NCBI GenBank assembly: GCA_019009955.1
Contig: JADPXZ010000007.1
Span: 800,001 to 864,000 of the forward strand
Origin: Riptortus pedestris
Taxonomy: Eukaryota > Arthropoda > Insecta > Hemiptera > Alydidae
Length of the DNA stretch: 64,000 bases
Direction: 5' to 3'
In this document: positions 13,501 through 21,073 of the stretch, piece after piece
How the letters are laid out: every line of letters starts with the position of its first letter
Position numbering within the stretch: the stretch's first letter is position 1
Notes under the pieces: generated by a model
The model's input: the letters and a program-made list of their open reading frames with translations, nothing else
What the model was told of the DNA's origin: nothing
Database searches by the model: none
Made by a program: the position numbers and the translations under genes

Positions 13501-15115
13501 AGAGAAAATATGTATATAACAATATTTATAGTAAATTTAATTTGCAACAAGATTGGTTCTATAACATTTTACTCTCAGAACTCCATAAATAACGGAGATA
13601 TTTGGAATTTTTTGATATATAAGGTGTTCACATGGATAGCTAAAATATATTAGAGCTAAACGAGAATGCTTTGTTGTTCATTTACAGTCTTTAATGAAGC
13701 AAACGCTAATATCAGCTTAATATTTACGATAGTATAAAATGTGAATATAACAACAATTGTAGCAGCAATCCAAATAGTATCAACAAGATTGGTTCTATAA
13801 TCTTTTTTCTCTCAGACTCATAATAACGGAGATATTTCCGATATTTTATACAAACCGTGTAAGAAACGTGTATTACAGATTAATTGTTGAAGTAAGACAA
13901 TTTTGTTTAAATAATTGCATATATCTCGGTTAATATGCAAAATAGAGATAATATGTACCTATATAACAATATTTATAGAAAATTAAATTTGCAAGAAGAT
14001 TTGTTCTTTGAGATTTTTCTGTAGGGTTATTAATAAGGGAGATATTTATCTTACAATTGCTTGATGGTGCTTGATATTCTCGACGAGGCAGAAGTAGATG
14101 CATTTCTGGTAGTCTGGGCTTTGGAACAAAAGTGACGATTTCGTGTTCTCTGTAGGGGGCGCTTCGCAGAGGTTGTTCTGTTTCGCCAGACGCACCGCTA
14201 AGCACGCTTCTGGTATTGTTTGATGGGAGTAGTTTAATATTTTCGACGTTGAGTCTTTTTTAGAGTAACGGCACAGCTTAAGTAAATTCAACTCTCGAAA
14301 TAATAACCAACTACTCCAACAACCCACCCTCTCTATGCCAACCTAGTAATTACATCTCACACTCCCCCCACCCCCAGCCATTCCTCAACCCACCCCCCCA
14401 CCCCACCACCGCCCCCCACCCACCCTCATCCCCCCCCCCCCCCCCCCTCCCTCCCCGAGGCCGCCCTGTCAAACAAACTAATAGGTAGGTTCCGGTTAAA
14501 GAAGAGCTTATAGCCCAAGCTTATTGTCAGTCCGTATGTACTTCTGCAATGCTTAAAATGGCATGGCTCATAGGTTACGGGGATTTAAAGGGCATTAATA
14601 AATTTTGAGGGAAATAGCGTATTATTTCGGACGCAAATTTTTTAACCAGAGGCGTCACTATGAAAGCTGTTATAGCGCCGAAAATCATGATTTTGAGTAC
14701 GTTACCTGTCATTTTTTTTATGTAGGACAACCCGGAGGAACGAATCGCTTCTAGTTCAGAATCTTCGGAGTCGTAGCGAAATACGCCGCTGACAGCGATC
14801 TCTGACGCAGACGTGTGCGCTTTATCGTAGACCAACCTCGAAAGAAGGAGAGCGATAAAAAGAACGCAGAGAAGCGAGAAATGTACGGCAATTATAAACT
14901 GGACTCTGTTGTTTCTCAAATCGCAAGCTGCGCGGAAAGTTACGCAGAGAATGAAAGCGAAGAACGCTATAACGCACGAAGCGTAGAACTTATGCAGTTT
15001 ACGCCCTAGAGCGGATTTCCCTATTGCACCGAAACCGGAAGTAACCATAATCCATTTCAGTTCGGTCAGAGGATCGTAATGAAACTTTTTCCTTTCGCTT
15101 CCCATCACTCAACTC
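1490..15115 (-). CDS. Odorant receptor gene (7tm_6), exons 1-4, 3' end outside window
   Basis: Insect odorant receptors are seven-transmembrane ligand-gated channel subunits that work with Orco in antennal neuron dendrites. Four exons join in consistent phase: 14579-15105 (ends phase 2), 6227-6550 (ends phase 2), 1667-1766 (ends phase 0) and 1490-1579 (ends phase 0). They give about 347 residues. The family is usually 380-420, so one short terminal exon with TM7 is missing and must lie left of base 1. Family marks seen are an early DPLTELKW stretch, TM1-TM3 in exon 1, TM4 in exon 2, the C..V..IKHHQAIV motif at the end of exon 2, and FIYSLCLYGEQ near TM6. Introns are satellite DNA, and exon 2 has several defective duplicates nearby. 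A possible 5' UTR acceptor (TTTTTCAG) sits 10 bases before the ATG. Family assignment is confident; the orthologue and ligand are unknown. Confidence 0.85.
1667..1766 (-). CDS. Odorant receptor exon 3 (TM5)
   Basis: The acceptor is TTTTTTTCCAG and the donor is GAG|gtaaat. It has 100 bases. With the two carried-over bases it reads SFRNLIHPFYGTYLLAVF then TLASITLAMAVVSVLE, a hydrophobic TM5 directly after the HHQAIV motif of exon 2, as expected for the family. The out-phase is 0, matching exon 4. Confidence 0.85.
1800..5040. repeat. TAGTCAATA satellite in receptor intron 3-2
   Basis: Words of the form TAGTCAATATCTCAATATTTC tile the whole stretch. There are two local higher-order arrays: an 89-bp unit repeated about three times at 1850-2130, and a unit alternating between about 60 and 69 bp (with or without one extra AATATTTC word) at about 3960-4800. 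There is no gene in it apart from shadow frames. Confidence 0.85.
5044..5165 (-). pseudogene. Internally deleted duplicate of odorant receptor exon 2
   Basis: The 3' part of the exon (KINSFYERQDFQN ... NIKHHQAIV, donor gtaaag) is joined directly to the exon's 5' edge and upstream intron (GGTCCGTAA...TTACAATAACATTAG). About 220 internal bases are missing. GGTC occurs at both edges of the missing segment in the full copies, which suggests a microhomology deletion. It has the A/B-type 5' edge (no acceptor AG), so it derives from that lineage. Confidence 0.65.
5166..6220. repeat. TAGTCAATA satellite between exon 2 and its deleted copy
   Basis: The same word family as the neighbouring blocks, less regular, with no higher-order period seen. 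Confidence 0.8.
6227..6550 (-). CDS. Odorant receptor exon 2 (TM4 and intracellular loop), the spliceable copy
   Basis: This 324-base exon is open throughout. It begins after tttagAG at 6550 and ends phase 2 before gtaaat. The protein runs PYDTDTFLGFSIAWF..., then TM4 (about 25 hydrophobic residues), then a charged loop (QMEILNYSLATIEKRAF) ending LCLVENIKHHQAIV, the conserved odorant receptor intracellular motif. Of the three full-length copies of this exon in the window, only this one keeps an AG at the acceptor position matching the phase of exon 1. I therefore take it as the one used. Flanks on both sides are TAGTCAATA satellite. Confidence 0.82.
6560..9650. repeat. TAGTCAATA satellite with 263-289 bp higher-order unit
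   Basis: Between about 7180 and 8860 a composite unit (containing ACATGTTGAAACCTAAAC and CACAATGTTTTTAAATT) recurs at 289 and then 263 bp, so one word-block is optional. The copy at about 8110-8420 has many single-base losses compared with its neighbours, unlike all the others, and looks under-polished. Confidence 0.8.
9660..9983 (-). pseudogene. Duplicate of odorant receptor exon 2 (copy B), acceptor lost
   Basis: It has the same length, frame and intact donor as copy A, and shares with it the acceptor change AG to GG (tttacGG|ACC). Copies A and B therefore descend from one mutated duplicate. The protein stays open, with TTLGFSVAWF where the used exon has TFLGFSIAWF. It lies between two satellite blocks, and both flanks share the AATATTACAATAACATTAG lead-in seen at the other copies. 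Confidence 0.7.
9990..11375. repeat. TAGTCAATA satellite with 116-bp subrepeat
   Basis: At about 10020-10490 a unit of about 116 bp (AAAACTTGATATCACAATAAC... ) repeats about four times with few differences. The rest is irregular words of the same family. Confidence 0.8.
11384..11707 (-). pseudogene. Duplicate of odorant receptor exon 2 (copy A), acceptor lost
   Basis: It has 324 bases, the same length as the used exon 2, almost identical to it and fully open (GPYDTDTTLGFSVAWF ... NIKHHQAIV). The donor gtaaat is intact. At the acceptor position the sequence reads tttacGG|ACC instead of tttagAG|ACC, so no AG precedes the first exon base. The next usable AG (ctttAG|GA) would put the frame out of step with exon 1. 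I read it as a recent, unspliceable duplicate. A role as an alternative exon with a non-canonical acceptor is not excluded. Confidence 0.7.
11720..12896. repeat. TAGTCAATA satellite, rightmost block
   Basis: Irregular words of the same family. Its start repeats the lead-in found to the right of other exon 2 copies (AATATTACAATAACATTAG), showing that exon plus flank were duplicated as a unit. Confidence 0.8.
12910..12930 (-). pseudogene. Tip of another odorant receptor exon 2 copy, cut by the C15A array
   Basis: About 21 bases identical to the exon 2 end plus donor (ATCAAGCTATTGTCAG, gtaaat) are followed without break by the C15A minisatellite. Nothing of the rest of the exon is found on the far side of the array. 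Confidence 0.6.
12931..13428. repeat. Perfect C15A minisatellite (16-bp period)
   Basis: A occurs at 12932, 12948, 12964 and every 16 bases to 13428, with exactly 15 C between each. That is 31 intervals with no error. The long proline or glycine frames across it are low-complexity shadows. It replaces all but the last 21 bases of an exon 2 copy. The flanks carry an 11-bp inverted pair (ATTTTATAATT at 12897-12907, AATTATAAAAT at 13428-13438), weak because it is AT-rich. Confidence 0.95.
13440..14050 (-). repeat. Three module repeats, the first an M2/M1 chimera
   Basis: 13476-13604 has an M2 left half (ACAATATTTATAGTAAATT) and an M1 right half (TTCTATAACATTTTACTC). 13690-13840 is a diverged M1. 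13919-14050 is a diverged M2 that ends against the broken donor of exon copy D. Confidence 0.7.
14052..14330 (-). pseudogene. Decayed odorant receptor exon 2 paralogue (copy D)
   Basis: This is an older relative of exon 2. The end reads YQKCIYFCLVENIKHHQAIV and the middle reads SKILNYSHQTIPEACLAVRL, aligning to the same loop. The N-terminal part (ESxIYLSCAV) is in another frame and contains a TGA. The shift falls at a run of six A near 14262. The family donor AG|gtaaat reads AG|ataaat, and the only GT nearby (ATT|gtaaga) is two phases off. An M2-like module ends directly against this donor. Frameshift, stop and donor loss together indicate a pseudogene. Confidence 0.6.
14335..14470. repeat. 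C-rich low-complexity tract
   Basis: CCCCCACCCCC-type sequence with runs of up to about 18 C, beside exon copy D. It is irregular, unlike the C15A array, but is the only other poly-C region here and also abuts a damaged exon 2 copy. Confidence 0.8.
14579..15105 (-). CDS. Odorant receptor exon 1 (start, TM1-TM3)
   Basis: The frame opens at an ATG at 15105-15103 (MGSERKKFHYDPLTE). The next upstream in-frame triplets are GTG and then a TGA stop, so this ATG is the start. The exon encodes 175 full codons and ends phase 2 at CC before a weak donor (gtaacc). Hydrophobic segments lie at about residues 40-60 (YASCVIAFFAFILCVTF), 70-98 (VQFIIAVHFSLLCVLFIALL) and 133-155 (VLKIMIFGAITAFIVTPLV). The order and spacing match TM1, TM2 and TM3 of insect odorant receptors, and RYFPQNLLMPFKSP is the usual start of the loop before TM4. 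The frame stops at TAA just inside the intron if unspliced. Confidence 0.85.
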
Positions 15116-15119
15116 CTGA

Positions 15120-15663
15120 AAAATACAAATAACTCGCTTAATATACATCCAACAAAAAAAGTGCATATAACAACAATTGTAGAGCATCAATAGTTCAACA
15201 AGATTGGTTCTATAACATTTTACTCTCAGACTCATAATAACGGAGATATTTGGAATAACAAAATATACCAACAATTCTCATATGCGAGTCGTTAAGGGAA
15301 TAACTCGGTAATTATTTAGTGATAAATAACAAAATAGCAATAACTCGCTTAATATTTGAGTTAGGACAAAAGTGCATATAACAACAATTGTAGAGCATCA
15401 ATAGTTCAACAAGATTGGTTCTATAACATTTTACTCTCAGGCTCATAATAACGGAGATATTTGGAATTATTGTTACGAATAGCTATAATAGATTAGGTCT
15501 GAGATGCTAAACACTTTATTAATGAAAAACGCTAATATCTCGGTTAATATTTACGATAGAGAAAAAGTGCATATAACAACAATTGTAGAGCATCAATAGT
15601 TCAACAAGATTGGTTCTATAACATTTTACTCTCAGGCTCATAATAACGGAGATATTTGGAATT
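15120..15663 (-). repeat. M1 array upstream of odorant receptor exon 1
   Basis: Three reverse copies at about 15125-15255, 15340-15467 and 15532-15663. The first begins at the acceptor-like CAG preceding the receptor start: CTGAAAAATACAAATA on the plus strand resembles the M2 terminus CTGAAAAATGCAAATA. Confidence 0.8.
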
Positions 15664-15738
15664 TTCAAATATCTTTGTTCATTAACGGTTATTCTGCTAC
15701 AATTATTAAGTATAGGTCTAGGAAATTTGAATTAATCC

Positions 15739-15990
15739 TAAATATCTCCCTTATTATGAGTCGCAATAAAACTTTGTACATAACCAATCTTATTGCAAAT
15801 TTAATTTACTATAAATATTGTTATATACATTTATTCTCTATCTTGAATATTAGCCGAGATATTTGCATTTTTCAGTTTTCATCCTCGAGCAAAACCCCAC
15901 TCCTGCTCGTGTCAAATAAACAATACTCTGTTATATAATAAACCGCATTATTCCAAGCTTAAATACCAAATATTGTTTCCTAAAGGCCTT
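15739..15990 (+). repeat. M2 module with conserved 110-bp tail
   Basis: M2 core to about 15875, then the tail starting TTTTCATCCTCGAGCAAA and ending ACCAAATATTGTTTCC. The same M2-plus-tail unit recurs near 25229-25435, 32800-32985, 38600-38840, 45980-46235, 51645-51885, 52700-52950 and 61680-61925, so it is one dispersed element. Confidence 0.8.
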
Positions 15991-16000
15991 TCTAAAATTC

Positions 16001-16855
16001 CAAATATCTCCGTTATTATGAGCCTGAGAGTAAAATGTTATAGAACCAATCTTGTTGAACTATTGATGCTCTACAATTGTTGTTATATGCACTTTTGTAC
16101 TAACTCAAATATTAAACGAGTTATTGGTACTTACATTTTCCTTGAGCAAATATCAGGAACCACTTGAGTTGCAGCTTGAACAGGGAATATCGTCTCGAGG
16201 AGTATAAGACTAAAGAGCTAGCCAACAACAAGGGCATACTAGGGCTGGATAGACGGAGCCACTAGCCGTGCCCGCCACAGAATGGCTCTTGCTAAAGATG
16301 GCAACAAATATCGATTAGCCCTTATCAACTTTAGTCTAAATACTAGAGGAGTATATTTTATTTGAACGAAAATTTAATTCAGAGTTTCTAATTAATTAAA
16401 ATATGTACAATTCAAATTTTTAATTAATGTTTTCTTATTTATTTTTCACATTTTTCTCTCATTTGAAAAATATCTTCAAATGTCCATCGATCCTGCCTTT
16501 GAGATGTTTTTTTTTGTTTGATAGTCATCAAACTTCGATACTATGAGCCTGAGAGTAAAATGTTATAGAAACAATCTTGTTGAACTATTGATGCTCTACA
16601 ATTGTTGTTATATGCACTTTTTCTCTATCGGAAATAATAACCGAGATATTAGCGTTTTTCATTAAGAAAGCGTTGCACAAGGTTAGTATCTCAGACCTAA
16701 GCTATTCGTAACAAAAATCCCAAATATCTCCGTTATTATGAGCCTGAGAGTAAAATGTTATAGAACCAATCTTGTTGAACTATTGATGCTCTACAATTGT
16801 TGTTATATGCACTTTTTCTCTATCATAAATATTAACCGAGATATTAGCGTTTTTC
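16001..16855 (+). repeat. M1 modules and unassigned spacer
   Basis: M1 at 16001-16128, a start-truncated copy at 16540-16660, and a full copy at 16720-16855. The spacer 16130-16535 is partly GC-richer (16190-16320) but has no open frame or signal I recognise. Confidence 0.7.
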
Positions 16856-16859
16856 TTTC

Positions 16860-17450
16860 ATTTGTCAGAAAGCAGTTACAGAGTTATTCCCTTAACGACT
16901 CACCTATGAAAAAATATGCATTTTTGTCGTAACTACAATATTTCACATAGAAATACTTACTATAAAGTCTCCTGAACTATAAAACACCTTGAACTTGTTA
17001 TGAGATATAAGCCATTGCAGAAACTTGGTAAAAGTCTTTTATTCACAGAATTATTCATGATTTTACAGTTAAGAGGCTAGAATATTTTATTCGACTGTCT
17101 GAATAATTCGTAATATTTATTCTGAAAGTTTGGTAAACAGCTGGGCCATCATTAGCGCATAATAAACTTTCATTATAACCTTACTTACTGACGTAAGTTT
17201 CCCGCGTAATTTTAGAGGGAGAGGGTGTAGGAGAGGTAGAGAGTGAGAGAGAAGGGGAGTGATGAGAGGGGTGTGAGAGAGAGAGATAGAGTAAACAGTT
17301 GGGTCGTTATTAGAGTATAATACCTGTCATTATATAACCTCTCTGTCAAAGTTTCCCGCCTAAATTTATCAGCTGTTTTAATGTAGTTTAGGTTAGTTCT
17401 AGAATTGTAAAGTATTATGTTTGAATAAATTATCAATAAGTAGATAATAA
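16860..17450. other. Unassigned AT-rich intergenic sequence with a small GA patch
   Basis: No module, gene or long repeat was recognised except a GA-rich patch at 17212-17290. Two similar phrases about AACAGTTGGG/AACAGCTGGGC ... GTTTCCCGC at 17136-17205 and 17293-17360 suggest an old internal duplication around that patch. Confidence 0.5.
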
Positions 17451-17454
17451 TGTA

Positions 17455-18040
17455 AGAGAGAGAGGGAGGGAGGAGAGTGAGAGAGAAAGAGTTTAATGTT
17501 TTATTAGGTTTTTACGTAGTTTCCTTTTAGTATTGTTTTTAACGGAGAGAGAGGGAGAGGGAGAGGGAGAGGGAGAGAGAGGGAGGGAGGGAGGGAGAGG
17601 GAGAGGGAGGGAGAGAGAGAGAGGGAGAGAGGGAGAGAGAGAGGGAGAGGGAGAGAGAGAGGGAGAGAGGGAGAGGGAGAGAGGGAGAGGGAGAGGGAGA
17701 GGGAGAGGGAGAGGGAGAGCGGGAGAGGGGGAGAGGGAGAGAGGGTGAGGGAGAGAGAGAGAGAGAGGGAGAGGGAGGGAGTGAGAGTGAGAGATGGTGG
17801 GAGTGAGAAGGAGAGAGAGTGAGGGAGGGAGGGAGGGAGCGGGAGGGAGGGAGAGGGAGGGGGAGAGAGGGAAAGGGAGAGGGGAGGGAGAGGGGGAGAG
17901 TGAGAGGGTGAGAGTGATAGAGAGGGAGAGGGAGAAGGAGAGGGAGAGGGAGAGGGAGAAGGAGAGGTAGAGGGAGAGGGAGAGAGGGAGAGAGAGAGGA
18001 GAGGGAGAGGGAGAGGGAGAGGGAGAGGGAGAAGGAGAGG

Positions 18041-18071
<31 letters not shown>

Positions 18072-18112
18072 GGAGAGGGAGAGGGAGAGGGAGAGAGAGA
18101 GAGAGAGAGAAT
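17455..18112. repeat. (GA/GGGAGA)n tract
   Basis: Polypurine tract of GAGAGG and GGGAGA units. The long Ser/Leu/Pro or Arg/Glu/Gly frames across it are artefacts of composition. Confidence 0.95.
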
Positions 18113-18156
18113 AATATTTTCTGTATAAAAATGTATTTATTATATACAATACTTTG

Positions 18157-18157
<1 letters not shown>

Positions 18158-18187
<30 letters not shown>
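18158..18187. repeat. (TA)n microsatellite
   Basis: About 15 TA dinucleotides shortly after the GA tract. Confidence 0.9.
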
Positions 18188-18189
<2 letters not shown>

Positions 18190-18380
18190 CAAAGACACAT
18201 TTAAAATTTTAAAATTTTTTTATAGCTCGTGTAATAAAATTTATTAATACAGTTTATGCCACTGTAATTAAAGTGGCATGAGCTGAATTCCTAAATTTGA
18301 CGAATGTGTTGTTAACACGTTTAAGTCTGAAGTCAGTTAGTTATGAGATAGTGCGCTTGTATGAGGTTGTCTGATGGCTC

Positions 18381-18497
18381 CAAATATCTCCGTTATTATG
18401 AGTCTGAGAGTAAAATGTTATAGAACCAATCTTGTTGAACTATTGATGCTCTACAATTGTTGTTATATGCACTTGTTCTCTAGAGTATATATTGACG
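18381..18497 (+). repeat. M1 module truncated by satellite
   Basis: Standard M1 start. The end degenerates after CTCTAGAGTATATATTGA, where the TAGACAGGGAAC satellite begins. Confidence 0.8.
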
Positions 18498-18499
18498 GC

Positions 18500-20525
18500 G
18501 ATGAATTGACAACAGGGAACTTATGGTGATCAACTAGACAAGGAACATGTGGTGGTATATTAGACAGGGAACAATTGATGTTAGATTAGACAGGGAACAT
18601 ATGGTGATATAGATTAGTCAGGGAACAATTGATGTTAGCAGTGAATTAGTCAGGGAACAATTGTGATATAGATTAGTCAGGGCAACATATCATGGTATAT
18701 TAGAATTAGTCCAGGGAACAATTGATATTAGATTAGACAGGAAAACAATTGAAATTAGAATTTTAAAAGTCTCATGGTGAACAATTAGATGGGAACAATT
18801 ATTAGTCAGGGGAACATTTGATGTTAGATTAGTTGGGAAAGTCAATGGTGATTGTTAGAAAGGGGGTTTAGTTCCACGGGAACAATTGATGTTAGATTAG
18901 TCAGGGAAACAATGTGATATTTAATTAGATGAGTCAGGGAAAACAATTGATGTTAGATTAGTCAGGGAACCAATTGATGTTATAGATTTAGTCAGGGAAC
19001 AATTTGGAGGAGTGATAGATTAAGTCAGGGGAACAATTTGATGTTAGATTAGTCAGGGAACAATTGTATGGTCAATTTAGATTAGTCAGGGAACCAAATT
19101 TGATGTTAGATTGGTCAGGAACAAATTTATGTTATCATTAGACAGGGAACTTATGGTGATTTTCAATTAGACAAGGAAACATTTAGTGATGGTATTAGAT
19201 TAGTCAGGGAACATTTGATATGGTAGATTAGACAGGGAACATATGGTGGTATTTTAGATTAGCTGGGAACAATGGTTTATTAGAAAGGAACATATGGTGG
19301 TATATTAGACAGGGAAACATATGGTGATGCTTTTAGACAGGGAACAATTGATGTTAGATTAGACAGGGAACAATTGATATTAGATGATATTAGACTGGGA
19401 ACATCTTTTGGTGATCTTTTAGAAAGGGAACAATATAGTGTTAGATTAGACAGGGAACATGTATGGTGGTGTTTAGAAGGTGAACATATTGGTTAGAATT
19501 AGTCAAGGGAACAATTCGATGGTATATTAGACATGGTACATTTGATGGTATATTAGACTGGGAACATGTGATGGTATATTAGACTGGGAACATGTGATGG
19601 TATATTAGACTGGGAACATTTGATGGTATATTAGACTGGGAACATGTGATGGTATATTAGACTGGGAACATTTGATTGTATATTAGACTGGGAACATTTG
19701 ATGGTATATTAGACTGGGAACATGTGATGGTATATTAGACAGGAAACAATTCGGATGTGTAATGGGCTTGGGAACATGTGGTGGTATATTAGACTGGGAA
19801 CAATTTGATTGTTTATTAGGACTGTGAACATTTGATGGTCTATTAGACAGGGACATTTTTATGGTCTAAGTTTTAGACGGAAAACATATTTGTTATAATA
19901 GACAGGGAACATATGGTGGTCATTAACAGGAATAGGTGGACAGGGAAATTATGATGGATCTAGTTATTTAAGGAAAAAATTTCGTTGGTCTATTAGACAG
20001 GGAACATATATGGTATTTTACTTTTAGAAAGGGGACATTTAGTGATATTATAACACAGGGACTTATGGTAAACTATAGTGGTCTATTAGACAGGGAGCAT
20101 ACGGTGATCTATTAGACAGGGAACAATTGATGTTAGACTAGACATGGTGGTATATTAGCCTGGAACATATAGTGATTATATTAATGAGGGAACGGGAACA
20201 TGTAGTGGTCTATTAGACAGGGAACATGTAGTGGTCTATTAGACAGGGAACATATAGTGGTCTATTAGACAGGGAACATGTAGTGGTCTATTAGACAGGG
20301 AACATGTAGTGGTCTATTAGACAGGGAACATATGGTGATGTATTAGACAGGGAACAATAGTGATATTAGACAGGGAACATGTAGTGGTCTATTAGACAGG
20401 GAATATTAGACAGGGAACATATCATGGTATATTAGACTGGGAACATATAATGGTCTATTAGACAGGGAACATGTAGTGGTCTATTAGACAGGGAACATCT
20501 GGTGGTCTATTAGACAGGGAACAAT
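18500..20525 (+). repeat. TAGACAGGGAAC satellite (about 27-bp unit), plus orientation
   Basis: Units like TATTAGACAGGGAACATG + TAGTGGTC. The right part (about 20180-20525) is regular. The left part (18500 to about 20180) has many small indels. The same satellite is present in reverse at 28715-30320 and 34115-34300. Confidence 0.9.
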
Positions 20526-20589
20526 CTGTTTGCTACATCAAGTGCTGTAATTTATAACGAATCAGAATAATTTCTATATCGGAAACTAT

Positions 20590-20725
20590 AAAACGCAAAT
20601 ATCTCGGCTAATATTCAAAATAGAGAAAAAATGTATATAACAACATTTATAGAATATAACTTTTGCAACAAGATTTGTTCTATACAATTTTTCGATCCGA
20701 CGCATAATAACGGAGATATTTCGAA
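20590..20725 (-). repeat. M2-like module downstream of the ZP gene
   Basis: Ends CGCAAATATCTCGGCTAAT and ACGGAGATATTTCG. The interior mixes M2 (TTTTTCGATCCGACGCATAA) and M1-like (CAACAAGATTTGTTCTAT) stretches. Confidence 0.7.
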
Positions 20726-20939
20726 TTCTCGAAACTCACCCTTCCCAGACAACCTCATTTTTGATTTACAAAATATTAAAATTACTTAACATGTATCAGT
20801 CTAAAATTAAAGATTCATCATCATCATCAAGGTCAGTCTTGAAACACTCATTTTTAGGAGTTTCGGTCTCGCACGCATACGTGCGCGTATTTGGCAAATA
20901 TTTCTTTAAAAAATAAACATACTAAGTACAATAAAATTT

Positions 20940-21073
20940 TCATGGGTTATCTTGTTTTAGTCTTTTTGAGCTGGCATAAGAATGAAAAGTAGCGCAGATA
21001 CTGGAGATAAGAAGCGCCATGACCAGAAAAGTTGTCGTGTAGAAAGTTGCTGGTGTTATACAGATGTCTGGAC
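20940..21073 (-). CDS. ZP gene exon 12: transmembrane helix, tail and stop
   Basis: The acceptor is CTTTTTCAG. The protein reads SPDICITPATFYTTTFLVMA then LLISSICATF (a transmembrane segment of about 20 residues) and a short cytoplasmic tail SYASSKRLKQDNP ending in TGA at 20942-20940. I saw no clear poly(A) signal in the following 200 bases on this strand. Confidence 0.85.

Noticed and set aside
14815..15009. Plus-strand 64-codon frame opposite odorant receptor exon 1
   Set aside because: Antisense shadow of the receptor exon. No start context or homology.
17493..18200. Ser/Leu/Pro-rich and Arg/Glu/Gly-rich frames of up to 235 codons (also 35525-36056)
   Set aside because: Products of (GA)n polypurine tracts. 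Open in several frames at once, which is the mark of composition rather than coding.
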